NCBI GenBank assembly: GCA_963708425.1
Contig: OY970206.1
Span: 744,001-808,000 of the forward strand
Length of the DNA: 64,000 bases
Source of the DNA: JACMNW01 sp963708425
GTDB taxonomy: Bacteria > Pseudomonadota > Alphaproteobacteria > Rhodobacterales > Rhodobacteraceae
Direction of reading: 5' to 3'
Positions 26,280 to 34,770 of the stretch are shown piece after piece. Position 1 is the first letter of the stretch; each line of letters opens with the position of its first letter. Below the pieces are notes generated by a model. It saw nothing but the letters and a program-made list of their open reading frames with translations. It searched no databases and was not told the origin of the DNA. A program made the position numbers and the translations under genes.

Positions 26280-27524
26280 ATGCGCCTCAAAGACCTTGAG
26301 ATTTTTGTCGTGGCACCCCCGGCCCCCGGCTGGGGCGGGCGATATTGGATATTCACCAAGCTGACGACCGACAATGGCATCGTTGGCTACGGTGAATGCT
26401 ATGCCTCGACCGTCGGCCCCAAGGCGATGATCGCGGTGATCGAGGATGTGTTTTCGCGCCACATGGAAGGCCAAAACCCAGAAAACATCGAATGGATGTA
26501 CCGGCGGGCCTATTCGGCAGGCTTCACGCAACGCCCCGACCCAACGGTCATGGGTGCGTTTTCGGGGCTGGAGATTGCCTGCTGGGATATCTTGGGCAAG
26601 GCCCGCAACCGGCCGGTTTGGGCGCTGTTGGGCGGCAAGATGAATGACCGTATCCGGTCTTACACCTATCTGTACCCCGAGCCGGGCAGGGAATCTCCCG
26701 AATTCTGGGTCGATCCCGACGCTGCCGCCGAGGCTGCCCTGCGTTTTGTGAACATGGGTTTCACGGCGATAAAGTTTGATCCGGCAGGGCCCTACACCAT
26801 TCGCGGTGGGCACGAACCGGCGATGTCTGACATCACGCGGTCGGTTGCCTTCTGCAAAGCGATCCGTGACGCTATTGGCGATCGCGCCGATCTGTTGTTC
26901 GGCACGCATGGCCAGTTCACCACGCCCGGTGCCATCCGTCTGGGCAAAGCATTGGAGCCCTACAACCCACTTTGGTACGAAGAGCCCTGTCCGCCGGACA
27001 ACCTGCTGGAATTTGCTGAAATCGCCAAACACGTGTCGGTGCCTTTGGCCACGGGTGAGCGACTGACCACCAAAGCGGAGTTTGGTGCGCTGTTGCGCCA
27101 CGGCGGGGTGCGTATCCTGCAACCTGCCCTCGGGCGCGTCGGTGGCATTTGGGAGGCCAAGAAAATCGCTGCTATGGCCGAGGTGTTCAATGCCGAAATG
27201 GCCCCGCATCTTTACGCCGGTCCGGTGGAATGGGCGGCGAATGTGCATTTTTCTGCATCCATCCCCAACCTTTTGATTGCTGAGACGATTGAAACAGGCG
27301 GGGCGTTCCATCTGGCACTGATCAAGAATTCGATCAAATGGGAGGACGGCTATATCATCCCGCCTGATGCCCCTGGTCTTGGGATTGATTTCGACGAAAA
27401 CCTTGCCCGCGCGCATCCATACACTGGCACCGCGCTGCATTTGCAGATGCAGGAAGCGCCGTGCGATTATCGGCACGGCAATCGGTTCGAGGGCGGTGCG
27501 CCCAGCACTATGGACCCGAAGTAG
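26280..27524 (+). CDS. Enolase-superfamily sugar-acid dehydratase (mandelate racemase/MLE type)
   Basis: Magnesium enzyme of the mandelate racemase group, 414 residues. Seen: N-terminal cap with VGYGECYAS, then AIKFDPAGPY (about 165; general base region), metal ligands Asp/Glu/Glu in DLLFGTHGQF, WYEEPCPPDN and ATGERL, and the His/Asp pair replaced by typical dehydratase residues near EMAPHLYAGPVEWAAN (His about 310). This resembles D-galactonate or arabinonate dehydratases rather than muconate cycloisomerases. It has its own upstream gap of 63 bp with GAAAGCTTTC and is probably transcribed apart from the MFS gene. Confidence 0.85.
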   Translation: MRLKDLEIFVVAPPAPGWGGRYWIFTKLTTDNGIVGYGECYASTVGPKAMIAVIEDVFSRHMEGQNPENIEWMYRRAYSAGFTQRPDPTVMGAFSGLEIACWDILGKARNRPVWALLGGKMNDRIRSYTYLYPEPGRESPEFWVDPDAAAEAALRFVNMGFTAIKFDPAGPYTIRGGHEPAMSDITRSVAFCKAIRDAIGDRADLLFGTHGQFTTPGAIRLGKALEPYNPLWYEEPCPPDNLLEFAEIAKHVSVPLATGERLTTKAEFGALLRHGGVRILQPALGRVGGIWEAKKIAAMAEVFNAEMAPHLYAGPVEWAANVHFSASIPNLLIAETIETGGAFHLALIKNSIKWEDGYIIPPDAPGLGIDFDENLARAHPYTGTALHLQMQEAPCDYRHGNRFEGGAPSTMDPK

Positions 27525-27707
27525 CCCAACGCATCCAAATTCGGTTTGGCGGCCTTTGAACAATATATTTTGGGGATGGGAAAGCAGGGCCGCACAACCG
27601 CTAGTGGTCTTGCCTGTCGAAAAGGACATATCTCAAACGCCACGATGCGCTCGCCGCACCAATGCGGTATCTTGTCTGCTGTAGCGGTATTGTAACGGGT
27701 GTTGTCT

Positions 27708-27923
27708 GTGAGTAGCGAGGAACGAGCTATCGCGCTGGAGCGGGAATTGATCGACACGCGAAAGGCAGCGGTCGCGCTGATTGTCGGATGGTTGGGCGAC
27801 ACACTGGCAACGCCGTCAGCGCGGCGGAACGCAGCGCAATGGTTTGATGCCTCAGCGGTGGACGCCGATGTCGTGTCAGCAAGACTTGCGCGTCTGGCGG
27901 CGGCGGCGCTTCGGGACAATTGA
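27708..27923 (+). CDS. Small protein of unknown function (71 residues)
   Basis: Open frame starting with GTG (VSSEERAIALERELIDTRKAAV...), predicted mostly helical and rich in Ala and Arg, with WLGDTLATPSARRNAAQWF in the middle. No family is recognised. The ribosome binding site is weak and a TTG three codons upstream could also serve. Codon use resembles neighbouring genes, which is the main reason for listing it. It may be spurious. Confidence 0.4.
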   Translation: MSSEERAIALERELIDTRKAAVALIVGWLGDTLATPSARRNAAQWFDASAVDADVVSARLARLAAAALRDN

Positions 27924-27983
27924 GCGGCGTAGGGTGTGCTTGACAATGCTCTCGTTGGTGGAGTGCGGTTTGCATATTCGCGC

Positions 27984-28271
27984 CTATTGCCTTGGTGCGA
28001 GCACTCTTTGAACCAGCCCGGGATCACGGTCTATCAGGGCCAGCAACACACGCGCCGGGCCTTCTGGGGTTCGGCGTTTTTGTTCCCAGTTCAGCAGGGT
28101 TGCCCGTTTGACGCCAATTGATTTGGCGAAATCCACCTGCGAAAGCCCGGTGCGGGCACGAATTGCAGGCACGTCAGGTACTGTCACTTCAATAGGGCGA
28201 ATAGGTACGCGCCGGGGTTTGGTCAGTGGGCCTTGCAGGCCACGCATGATGCTTTCCAGAAATTCGGCCAT
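27984..28271 (-). CDS. Helix-turn-helix protein, NadS/HigA-like, without visible toxin
   Basis: 95-residue regulator: basic N-terminal half (RPIEVTVPDVPAIR), then an XRE-type HTH with GLSQVDFAKSIGVKRATLLNWEQ and KRRTPEGPARVLLALI, the pattern of NadS-type antitoxins. GGGAATAGCC precedes the ATG. Such antitoxins normally lie just downstream of a RelE-family toxin; here the 70 bp before the start hold no toxin, only the terminator of terC. It is either an orphan regulator or an antitoxin whose toxin was lost. Confidence 0.75.
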   Translation of the reverse strand: MAEFLESIMRGLQGPLTKPRRVPIRPIEVTVPDVPAIRARTGLSQVDFAKSIGVKRATLLNWEQKRRTPEGPARVLLALIDRDPGLVQRVLAPRQ

Positions 28272-28341
28272 GGCTATTCCCTCTTACGAACGACCTTAAA
28301 TTTACGTCAGTGGCGTATCAAATAGTCACTGCAAAAACGTC

Positions 28342-28369
28342 AAAAAAAAGGCGCGCCACCAGGCGCGCC
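28342..28369 (-). terminator. Rho-independent terminator of the terC-like gene
   Basis: On the minus strand: GGCGCGCC-TGGT-GGCGCGCC followed by TTTTTTTT. Eight-base-pair GC stem, four-base loop and eight T's, 27 bp after the stop codon of the TerC-family gene. Confidence 0.9.
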
Positions 28370-28396
28370 GTAATTGATTTGTATCTTTTTCGCTGT

Positions 28397-29056
28397 TTAG
28401 CCAAGATAGGCAACGACAACCGGCTGCATCTCGTTCCAGCCGCGCCAGATCATTTCCAGCGCGACGTAAAGGATGATGGCAAGACCAACGTAGGCGATCC
28501 AGCGATGCTTGTTCAGCAGGCGCGCCACAAAGGATGCCGCAAGACCCATCAAGGCAATCGACATCACCAACCCTATCACCAACACGGTTGGATGGTCGTG
28601 CGCCGCACCCGCGACAGCCAATACGTTATCCAGCGACATTGAAACGTCCGCGATGACGATTTGTAGGGCCGCTTGTTTCAACGTTTTGGTTGGACCGCCA
28701 CCGGCAACGGTGCCGTCGGCGTTCAGATCCATGCCGGTCAGCGCTTCTTCCGCACGGTCTTCCTCGGCGTGGCCGTTGCGCAGTTCGGTCCACATTTTCC
28801 AGCAGACCCAAAGCAGCAGCAGCCCGCCCGCAAGAAGCAAACCGGTAAGCGCAAGAAGCTGCGTCGTGATCAAGGCAAAGAAAATGCGCAGCAGAGTTGC
28901 CGCGATGATGCCGATCAGAATGGCCCTTGCGCGCTGCTCCTTCGCCAGCCCTGCGGCAGCAAGCCCGATGACGATCGCGTTGTCACCCGCCAGCACCAGA
29001 TCGATCGCCATAACTTGTAGCAGGGCGGCAAAGCCCTCGGCCGTGAAAATCTCCAT
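28397..29056 (-). CDS. TerC/YjbE-family integral membrane protein
   Basis: TerC-family membrane protein (219 residues, about seven helices). Members export manganese or support metalation of exported enzymes; the tellurite link is historical. The two inverted repeats each carry an acidic signature: DLVLAGDNAIVIGLA (about 19-33) and DVSMSLDNVLAVAG (about 135-148), whose Asp/Asn form the metal site. A cytosolic loop (LRNGHAEEDRAEEALTGMD) separates them. No yybP-ykoY manganese riboswitch was seen upstream. Transcribed alone and closed by a strong terminator. Confidence 0.9.
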   Translation of the reverse strand: MEIFTAEGFAALLQVMAIDLVLAGDNAIVIGLAAAGLAKEQRARAILIGIIAATLLRIFFALITTQLLALTGLLLAGGLLLLWVCWKMWTELRNGHAEEDRAEEALTGMDLNADGTVAGGGPTKTLKQAALQIVIADVSMSLDNVLAVAGAAHDHPTVLVIGLVMSIALMGLAASFVARLLNKHRWIAYVGLAIILYVALEMIWRGWNEMQPVVVAYLG

Positions 29057-29213
29057 AGGGTTTCCTGTTTTGTTGCGGATCAGGTTTGGGCTCTAACTAA
29101 GTGCGGTCGCCTGAAAACTCAATGGTAAATGCCAATGCCGTGGCGTCGCAAAAAACCGGTGTGCTGTCTCTACGACGGTTGCGTAGGCACAAAAAGCGCA
29201 TTACCCAAAACAC

Positions 29214-29990
29214 ATGCTTTCATACCAACACCATTTTCATGCTGGAAATCTAGCCGATGTGCATAAGCATGTGATGTTATGCTATATTCTTGATTACCTA
29301 ACACAAAAAGACAAGCCACTTAGCTACATTGAAACCCATGCAGGGCGAGGCTTGTATCATCTGGATGCGCCCGAGGCCCAAAAGACCGGCGAGGCCGACG
29401 CCGGGGTTTTGCAATTGGAACAGCACCTTGCACCGGGTCATCCCTACCGGACTCATCTGGCGGCGGTGCGGGCGCAACATGGGCCGTTTGCCTACCCCGG
29501 ATCACCCCTGCTAGCGGCTCTGTCCTTGCGCGATATTGACACGATGCACCTTGCTGAATTGCACCCCGGCGAGGTGCGAGATCTTCGACATAACTTGATG
29601 CCATGGGGTGCCCACATCTATGAAAATGATGGGTTTTCCACCGCTCATGCTGTCTGCCCGCCGACACCCCGACGTGGATTGATGCTGATTGACCCATCAT
29701 ATGAGGTGAAGGCCGATTACGAAACGATACCCAAATCCATCGGGCAGTTGCACCGCAAATGGAATGTCGGTGTTGTTTGTCTTTGGTATCCGATCCTTGA
29801 AAGCGCGGCGCATGTGCCAATGCTGGCAGCGTTGGAGGCGGGGCAGCAGGGCTTCTTTCGGCATGAAGTGCGGTTTCCGCCTCTTCGCGAAGGACACAGG
29901 ATGGTGGGGTCGGGCCTGTTCATCCTGAACCCGCCGTTCGGGATAGAAGATGAAGCCGCGCGGTTGACGGCGGTTTTTGCGAAGACTTAG
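29214..29990 (+). CDS. rlmJ: 23S rRNA (adenine(2030)-N6)-methyltransferase
   Basis: SAM-dependent methyltransferase that modifies A2030 of 23S rRNA. Product 258 residues. The N-terminus SYQHHFHAGNLADVHKHV is diagnostic; YIETHAGRGLYHLD is the SAM motif; the catalytic N6-adenine tetrapeptide appears as DPSYE (about 158-162) where E. coli has DPPYE. GSGLFILNPPF closes the fold. The first 120 bases are notably AT-rich (LTQKDKPLSY) compared with the rest, which may keep the start region unstructured, since no good ribosome binding site is present. Confidence 0.93.
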   Translation: MLSYQHHFHAGNLADVHKHVMLCYILDYLTQKDKPLSYIETHAGRGLYHLDAPEAQKTGEADAGVLQLEQHLAPGHPYRTHLAAVRAQHGPFAYPGSPLLAALSLRDIDTMHLAELHPGEVRDLRHNLMPWGAHIYENDGFSTAHAVCPPTPRRGLMLIDPSYEVKADYETIPKSIGQLHRKWNVGVVCLWYPILESAAHVPMLAALEAGQQGFFRHEVRFPPLREGHRMVGSGLFILNPPFGIEDEAARLTAVFAKT

Positions 29991-30077
29991 AACAAACCGG
30001 CGTTTTCGACGCAAAATTGTCGTCGGCCCGCTACTCAAGCCATTGGCAGCGCCGGTTTCAGCGACTATTTGAACAGC

Positions 30078-30518
30078 ATGTTTGACGCTTTACTTCGCCG
30101 CCTGACCGCCCCAAACCCCGGCCGCCTGCCTGTGGCGGATGCCCAGCTTGCGCTGGCAACCTTGCTTGTCCGAGTGGCACGGGCGGACAATCTTTATGAC
30201 CAAGCCGAGGTTGATCACATCGACCGCGTGTTGGGCTTGCAGTTCGGGCTTGATCCGTTCGCATCAGCCCGGTTGCGCCGTGATGCCGAGGTGATGGAGG
30301 GCGAGGCACCCGATACCGTGCGCTTTACCCGCGCTTTGAAAGATGCCGTAGCACCAGAAGATCGGGCTGGCATGATGCAAGCACTGTGGTCCGTGGCGCT
30401 TGCCGATGGCCTGCGGGATGACGGTGAGGATCAATTACTGCGTCTGGTGTCGAACCTGTTGGGCCTGTCTGATCACGAGTCCGCAATTGCGCGTAGGCGT
30501 GCGGAGGCGCGACTTTGA
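30078..30518 (+). CDS. TerB-like / DjlA-type acidic helical protein
   Basis: 146-residue helical protein of the TerB superfamily. Two repeats of the pattern LLVRVARADNLYDQAEVDHI (about 31-50) and LWSVALADGLRDDGEDQLL (about 107-125) place pairs of acidic residues as in TerB, where they bind metal. No signal peptide or membrane helix. Unlike true TerB it lies outside a ter operon. The ATG was chosen over a TTG three codons upstream. It overlaps the next gene start (TTGA). Confidence 0.82.
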   Translation: MFDALLRRLTAPNPGRLPVADAQLALATLLVRVARADNLYDQAEVDHIDRVLGLQFGLDPFASARLRRDAEVMEGEAPDTVRFTRALKDAVAPEDRAGMMQALWSVALADGLRDDGEDQLLRLVSNLLGLSDHESAIARRRAEARL

Positions 30519-31285
30519 TTGCATCTTTGCCAATGTACGACTTGCCCGACTGCAGGGTAGCGAATGATCGATACTGGACACTTATCCGCGATGGCCTTCG
30601 TGGTCGGGGCGTTGCGGCACCGGATGCCCTCGCGCGCGGGATGCCAGATTTCATGGGACACTGGCTGCGCCCTGATTTGGTCCTGTCGCAGACCTGCGGC
30701 TATCCGTATCGGGCATTTCTGCACGGCAAGGTCACGCTGATCGGGACGCCTGATTTTGGGTTGGAACACTGCCCGCCTGGATACTACCAGTCTGTTCTTG
30801 TGGCACGGTCGGATGATCCACGCTCTGATCTATCGGCGTTCAAGGATGCCCGCTTTGCCTATAATGATGCTTTGTCACAGTCAGGTTGGGCCGCGCCACA
30901 AAATCATGCGATTGGCCTTGGGTTTCAATTCAATCCCCGTTTGCGCACCGGTGGGCATGCACTGTCTGCCCGCGCGGTGATTGAGGGCCGCGCGGATTTA
31001 GCGTCGATTGATGCGATGACTTGGCGCTTGCTGTTGCGAAATGATCCGGAAATTTCGGCGCTGAAGATTGTGGATCGCACCGAACCTGCACCGGGCCTGC
31101 CTTATATCTCTGCGCTCGGAGTCAACACTACGGTTATATTCGGGGCGATCAAGGCCGCGATCCTTGCCCTTAGCACCGAAGATCGCGAAACGCTGGGAAT
31201 CAAGGGCATCTACCACATCCCGGCGCTGGCCTATCTTGCGGTGCCCACGCCGGCGGCACCTGACCAGTTTGCGCATGAAAACTGA
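30515..31285 (+). CDS. PhnD/SsuA-type substrate-binding-like protein without signal peptide
   Basis: 256-residue periplasmic-binding fold of the PhnD (phosphonate/phosphite) type: MIASLPMYDLPDCRVAND, VLSQTCGYPYR (about 55-66), YYQSVLVARSDDP and GRADLASIDAMTW are the ligand-cleft segments. There is no signal peptide; the frame starts with TTG overlapping the TerB-like stop, and an ATG at 30533 would shorten it further. Such cytosolic forms occur in proteobacteria without transporter genes and have no known ligand. The neighbouring ABC genes have their own binding protein, so this is not part of that transporter. Confidence 0.8.
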   Translation: MIASLPMYDLPDCRVANDRYWTLIRDGLRGRGVAAPDALARGMPDFMGHWLRPDLVLSQTCGYPYRAFLHGKVTLIGTPDFGLEHCPPGYYQSVLVARSDDPRSDLSAFKDARFAYNDALSQSGWAAPQNHAIGLGFQFNPRLRTGGHALSARAVIEGRADLASIDAMTWRLLLRNDPEISALKIVDRTEPAPGLPYISALGVNTTVIFGAIKAAILALSTEDRETLGIKGIYHIPALAYLAVPTPAAPDQFAHEN

Positions 31286-31387
31286 TCACTTTGTCCATCC
31301 GCTACAGCAAAAACGGCAGAAACACCGTTGCAATGGGCGATGTTTCCACCCAAATTGCCCAACAACCAGCGGCGTCAGTGAAAGATC

Positions 31388-32179
31388 GTGACCTCATTGC
31401 AGAAACCAGACATCGGCATCCCTGTGATCGAGATCCGCAATCTCCACAAAAGCTATGGTAATCTTGAGGTTTTGAAGGGCGTCGATCTGACTGCGCCCCG
31501 CGGTCATGTGATCTCGCTGATCGGGTCGTCCGGGTCTGGCAAATCCACGCTGCTGCGGTGCTGTAATCTGCTAGAAGACAGCCAGGATGGTGATATCATT
31601 TTTGAAGGTGAAGCGGTGCATTGGAAGGGCAAGGGCCTTGGCCGACACCCGGCTGACCGCGCTCAGGTGATACGCATTCGCACCAATCTTTCGATGGTGT
31701 TCCAGCAGTTCAATCTGTGGTCGCACCTGACCATTCTGCAAAATGTCATGGAAGCGCCGGTAACGGTTCTGGGCCGCGACAAAGCAGAAGTAGAGGCGTC
31801 GGCGCGCAAGTATCTGGACAAGGTGGGAATCGTTGAAAAGTGCGATTCCTATCCAGCGATGCTATCAGGTGGCCAGCAACAACGTGCCGCCATTGCTCGC
31901 GCGCTATGTATGGAACCGCGCGCCTTGCTGTTTGATGAACCCACCTCAGCACTTGATCCTGAATTGGAGCAAGAGGTGGTGCGCGTTATCAAGGCCTTGG
32001 CCGAAGAAGGGCGCACAATGATTCTGGTCACGCATGACATGAAGCTTGCCGCCGATGTGTCAGACCATGTGATTTTCCTTCATCAAGGGAAAATAGAAGA
32101 AGAAGGCCCGCCGGGGCAGTTGTTTGGACGTCCGCAAACCGAAAGGCTGCGCGGGTTCTTGTCAGCGACCTCGGCATAA
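31388..32179 (+). CDS. Amino-acid-type ABC transporter ATPase (HisP/OccP class)
   Basis: ATPase subunit of a polar-amino-acid importer, 263 residues. Walker A IGSSGSGKSTLL (about 48-59), Q-loop MVFQQFNLWSHLT, signature LSGGQQQRAAIARAL, Walker B ALLFDEPTSALDPE, H-loop TLVTHD-like ILVTHDMKLA. The only start in frame after the upstream stop is GTG. First of four genes (ATPase, binding protein, two permeases) with the order and sizes of histidine/octopine transporters. The genes that follow suggest a polyamine-like or other amine substrate rather than a protein amino acid. Confidence 0.93.
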   Translation: MTSLQKPDIGIPVIEIRNLHKSYGNLEVLKGVDLTAPRGHVISLIGSSGSGKSTLLRCCNLLEDSQDGDIIFEGEAVHWKGKGLGRHPADRAQVIRIRTNLSMVFQQFNLWSHLTILQNVMEAPVTVLGRDKAEVEASARKYLDKVGIVEKCDSYPAMLSGGQQQRAAIARALCMEPRALLFDEPTSALDPELEQEVVRVIKALAEEGRTMILVTHDMKLAADVSDHVIFLHQGKIEEEGPPGQLFGRPQTERLRGFLSATSA

Positions 32180-32209
32180 TCAATAACCAACAATATCTGG
32201 GAGATACCA

Positions 32210-32932
32210 ATGAAATCACTGATCCTTGCCTCGGCGTTGCTTGCGCTTTCTGCCGGCGCTGCTGCCGCCCAAACCGTTCGTCTTGGCACCGAAGGCGCGT
32301 ATCCTCCGTTCAACTTCATTAATGACGCTGGCGAAGTCGCTGGCTTTGAGCGTGACGTTGGTGACGAGTTGTGCAAGCGCGCCGCACTAACTTGCGAATG
32401 GGTTACCAACGAATGGGACAGCATCATCCCGAACCTGCAATCGGGCAACTATGATGTCATCATCGCCGGTATGAGCATCACCGAAGAGCGTGACAAGATC
32501 ATCGACTTTTCGCAAAACTACTTCCCGCCAGCGGCGTCTGCTTATGTCGCATTGACTGCCGATGCCGACATAAAAACCGGCATTGTTGCGGCCCAGGTCA
32601 GCACGATTCAAGCCGGCTATGTGGCGGAATCTGGCGCGACAGTGTTGGAATTCGCAACGCCTGATGAAACCATCGCTGCGGTGCGTAATGGCGAAGCAGC
32701 CGCGGTGTTTGCTGACAAAGACTTCCTTGTGCCAATCGTTGCGGAATCCAACGGCGAGCTGATGTTCGTCGGCGAACCTGTGCAGCTTGGCGGTGGCGTC
32801 GGCCTTGGTCTGCGCGAAAGCGACACCGAGCTGAAGGGCAAGCTGGACGCAGCCATTCAGTCGATGAAAGATGACGGCTCTCTTAACGCGTTGATCGAAA
32901 AGCATTTCACCCCAGAAACGGCGAAATTCTGA
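32210..32932 (+). CDS. ABC transporter substrate-binding protein (SBP family 3)
   Basis: Periplasmic binding protein, 240 residues. Signal peptide MKSLILASALLALSAGAAAA, then the family opening VRLGTEGAYPPFNFIND and GFERDVGDELCKRA; NLQSGNYDVIIAGMSITEERD is the second signature. Two Cys (KRAALTCEW) may form a disulfide as in HisJ. GGAGATACC precedes the ATG. The ligand-pocket Arg and Asp usual for an amino-acid backbone (MSITEERDKIIDFS) are present, so the ligand likely carries an amino-acid head group or is a close analogue. Confidence 0.94.
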   Translation: MKSLILASALLALSAGAAAAQTVRLGTEGAYPPFNFINDAGEVAGFERDVGDELCKRAALTCEWVTNEWDSIIPNLQSGNYDVIIAGMSITEERDKIIDFSQNYFPPAASAYVALTADADIKTGIVAAQVSTIQAGYVAESGATVLEFATPDETIAAVRNGEAAAVFADKDFLVPIVAESNGELMFVGEPVQLGGGVGLGLRESDTELKGKLDAAIQSMKDDGSLNALIEKHFTPETAKF

Positions 32933-32943
32933 TTTGATCTGAT

Positions 32944-33020
32944 CCTTCCCCGCGCCCAGGGGAAGGGTCTTTGAGATCTGTCCTCAAAGCAAACCTCCCC
33001 CGCGGGGAAGGTTTGCTTTG
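32944..33020. other. Two consecutive intercistronic hairpins
   Basis: CCTTCCCC-GCGCCCA-GGGGAAGG (32944-32966) is followed by a longer stem of sixteen pairs with one bulge (32985-33020, CAAAGCAAACCTCCCC / GGGGAAGGTTTGCTTTG). No T-run follows. Placed between the binding-protein and permease genes, they probably slow 3' decay and let the binding protein be made in excess, as in other importer operons (inference). Confidence 0.65.
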
Positions 33021-33043
33021 ATTATGACCCCCGGAAAGCCGCC

Positions 33044-33925
33044 ATGTTCGCATCTTGCGTTGATCCATCAACATTAGACGGCTTCGGATGGCTTTGGTGC
33101 TATCTGACATCCGGCAAGCATGTTGGTTTCTATTGGTCGTTCGTGACGGTGCTGACGCTTCTGGCGATTACCGCGCCAATTGCGCTGTCGTTCGGGTTTG
33201 CTGGTGCGATGGCGGCGCGCAGCCATATCCTGCCGATCAGGCTGGTCGGCAAAGCCTATACCGGCATGGTGCGCGGCATCCCGGACATCGTGTTTTTCCT
33301 GTTCTTCGTGATCGCGCTGGATCAAGGCATCGAATGGACGGTGCATCAAATCCGCTGTCCCGAATGGACGGAGCCTATTCGCCAAGGGTTGGAATTTCGG
33401 GTGTGCCCGGCAGCCAAAGTGCCGTCTGGCGATGCGCCGCAGTTATGGCACCAAGTGTATGGCTTTGCGCTGGCGGTGTTTACCTTTGCACTGGTCTTCG
33501 GGGCCTTTGCCGCCAACGTGCTTTACGGTGCCATGCAGGCCGTTCCCAAAACGCAGCTCGAAACGGCTGAAAGCTATGGGATGAGCAACGCCCAAGTGTT
33601 TCGCCGTATTCTAGTGCCGCAGATGTGGATTTATGCGCTGCCTGGCCTGTCGAACCTGTGGATGATCCTGATCAAAGCGACGCCATTGTTGTTTCTGCTG
33701 GGCGTCAAAGACATCGTTTACTGGGCACGAGAACTGGGCGGATCGAAAACCAACGCCTTTGCCTATCCGCATCCGGACTGGCGACTTTACTACTTTTTGT
33801 TCCTGATGGTGTTTTACCTCGCGATGACCCGAGTCTCCGAAGTTGTTTTATCTCGAGTCTCGGCACGCCTGAACCATGGGCAAGCCACCGCCGCTGGGGA
33901 AGTGCAACGAAGAGCCGCAACATGA
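33044..33925 (+). CDS. Amino-acid-type ABC transporter permease (HisQ class)
   Basis: Inner-membrane permease of 293 residues. Helices at about 28-52 (FYWSFVTVLTLLAITAPIAL) and several after residue 140; the EAA loop is ETAESYGMSNAQVFRRILVPQM, contacting the ATPase. A longer than usual periplasmic loop (about 95-135) contains three Cys (RCPEW, VCPAAK). Its stop overlaps the start of the second permease by four bases. Pairs with the next gene to form the heterodimeric channel. Confidence 0.92.
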   Translation: MFASCVDPSTLDGFGWLWCYLTSGKHVGFYWSFVTVLTLLAITAPIALSFGFAGAMAARSHILPIRLVGKAYTGMVRGIPDIVFFLFFVIALDQGIEWTVHQIRCPEWTEPIRQGLEFRVCPAAKVPSGDAPQLWHQVYGFALAVFTFALVFGAFAANVLYGAMQAVPKTQLETAESYGMSNAQVFRRILVPQMWIYALPGLSNLWMILIKATPLLFLLGVKDIVYWARELGGSKTNAFAYPHPDWRLYYFLFLMVFYLAMTRVSEVVLSRVSARLNHGQATAAGEVQRRAAT

Positions 33926-34749
33926 GCTGCTGGGAAACCATCGGGCAATATGCCTTTCGCAGCCTCGGGTTTGGCGAAAAGCTTTTGCCGCGCACGGATT
34001 TCACCCTGTGCCAGCAATTCACGCTGATCGGGTCAGGGCTGATATGGAACATCTACTTCGGCTTGCTGGCACTGATCGCCGGGTTCTTTGTGGCAAATGC
34101 GGTGGCACTTGCCAAATCGTCGCGCAATCCGCGGCTGCGCAAGCCTGCGGAATGGTTCATCTTCGTGTTTCGCGGATCGCCTTTGTTCATTCAGTTTTTC
34201 TTAGCCTACGAGGCTTTGGTTTTATTACCCCGTGGCGGGATAGAATTGTTTGGCCTAACCGTTCAAGCATCATGGCTATCAAAGGCTTGGGCGGGCGCGC
34301 TGATTGTTTTGTTTCTCAACACGGCAGCCTACAGCGCCGAGATTTTCTACGGTGCGCTGCAATCCATCCCAAAGGGCGATCTGGAGGCAGCAGATGCTTA
34401 TGGCATATCCGGATGGTCGCGGTTTCGTCGTATTCAATGGCCGACCATGCTGCGGCTTGCTTGGCCGTCCTATACGAACGAGGCGATTTTCCTGTTTCAC
34501 GCTTCGACGCTGGTGTTCTTTTCCGGCTTTCCGGCGTTCCAGCAAAAGGGTGATGCGCTGTATTACGCAAACTACTTTGCCGACAAAACCTTCAATCCGT
34601 TCGTGCCGTACCCTATCGTTGCTTTCTATTTTATCTGCCTGACGATGACGGTGATCTTTTGCTTTGGGCTGGTGAACACTTGGCTGAACCGGCATCTGCC
34701 GCAAAATATGCGCGCTAGAATTCGCTTGCGTCCTCAGATCATCAGGTAG
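33922..34749 (+). CDS. Amino-acid-type ABC transporter permease (HisM class)
   Basis: Second permease, 275 residues, five to six transmembrane helices. EAA loop is EAADAYGISGWSRFRRIQWP. The ATG overlaps the stop of the first permease (ATGA); the longer frame upstream is the shadow of that gene. N-terminal region contains SCWETIGQYAFRSLG and CQQFTL. Completes the four-subunit importer. A palindrome and about 175 bp separate it from the first ligase gene. Confidence 0.92.
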   Translation: MSCWETIGQYAFRSLGFGEKLLPRTDFTLCQQFTLIGSGLIWNIYFGLLALIAGFFVANAVALAKSSRNPRLRKPAEWFIFVFRGSPLFIQFFLAYEALVLLPRGGIELFGLTVQASWLSKAWAGALIVLFLNTAAYSAEIFYGALQSIPKGDLEAADAYGISGWSRFRRIQWPTMLRLAWPSYTNEAIFLFHASTLVFFSGFPAFQQKGDALYYANYFADKTFNPFVPYPIVAFYFICLTMTVIFCFGLVNTWLNRHLPQNMRARIRLRPQIIR

Positions 34750-34756
34750 TATCCTA

Positions 34757-34770
34757 AATTTGATCAAATT
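34757..34770. promoter_or_regulatory. Perfect 14-bp palindrome AATTTGATCAAATT
   Basis: Fully self-complementary AT-rich site seven bases after the permease stop and about 157 bp ahead of the first glutamine-synthetase-like gene. Its shape suits a dimeric repressor. No regulator gene is adjacent, and it lacks the four-base spacing of an FNR/CRP box. Assignment as an operator for the catabolic genes is inference. Confidence 0.5.

Noticed and set aside
29057..29213. Possible yybP-ykoY manganese riboswitch before the TerC gene
   Set aside because: The conserved motifs of that riboswitch are absent in the short gap.
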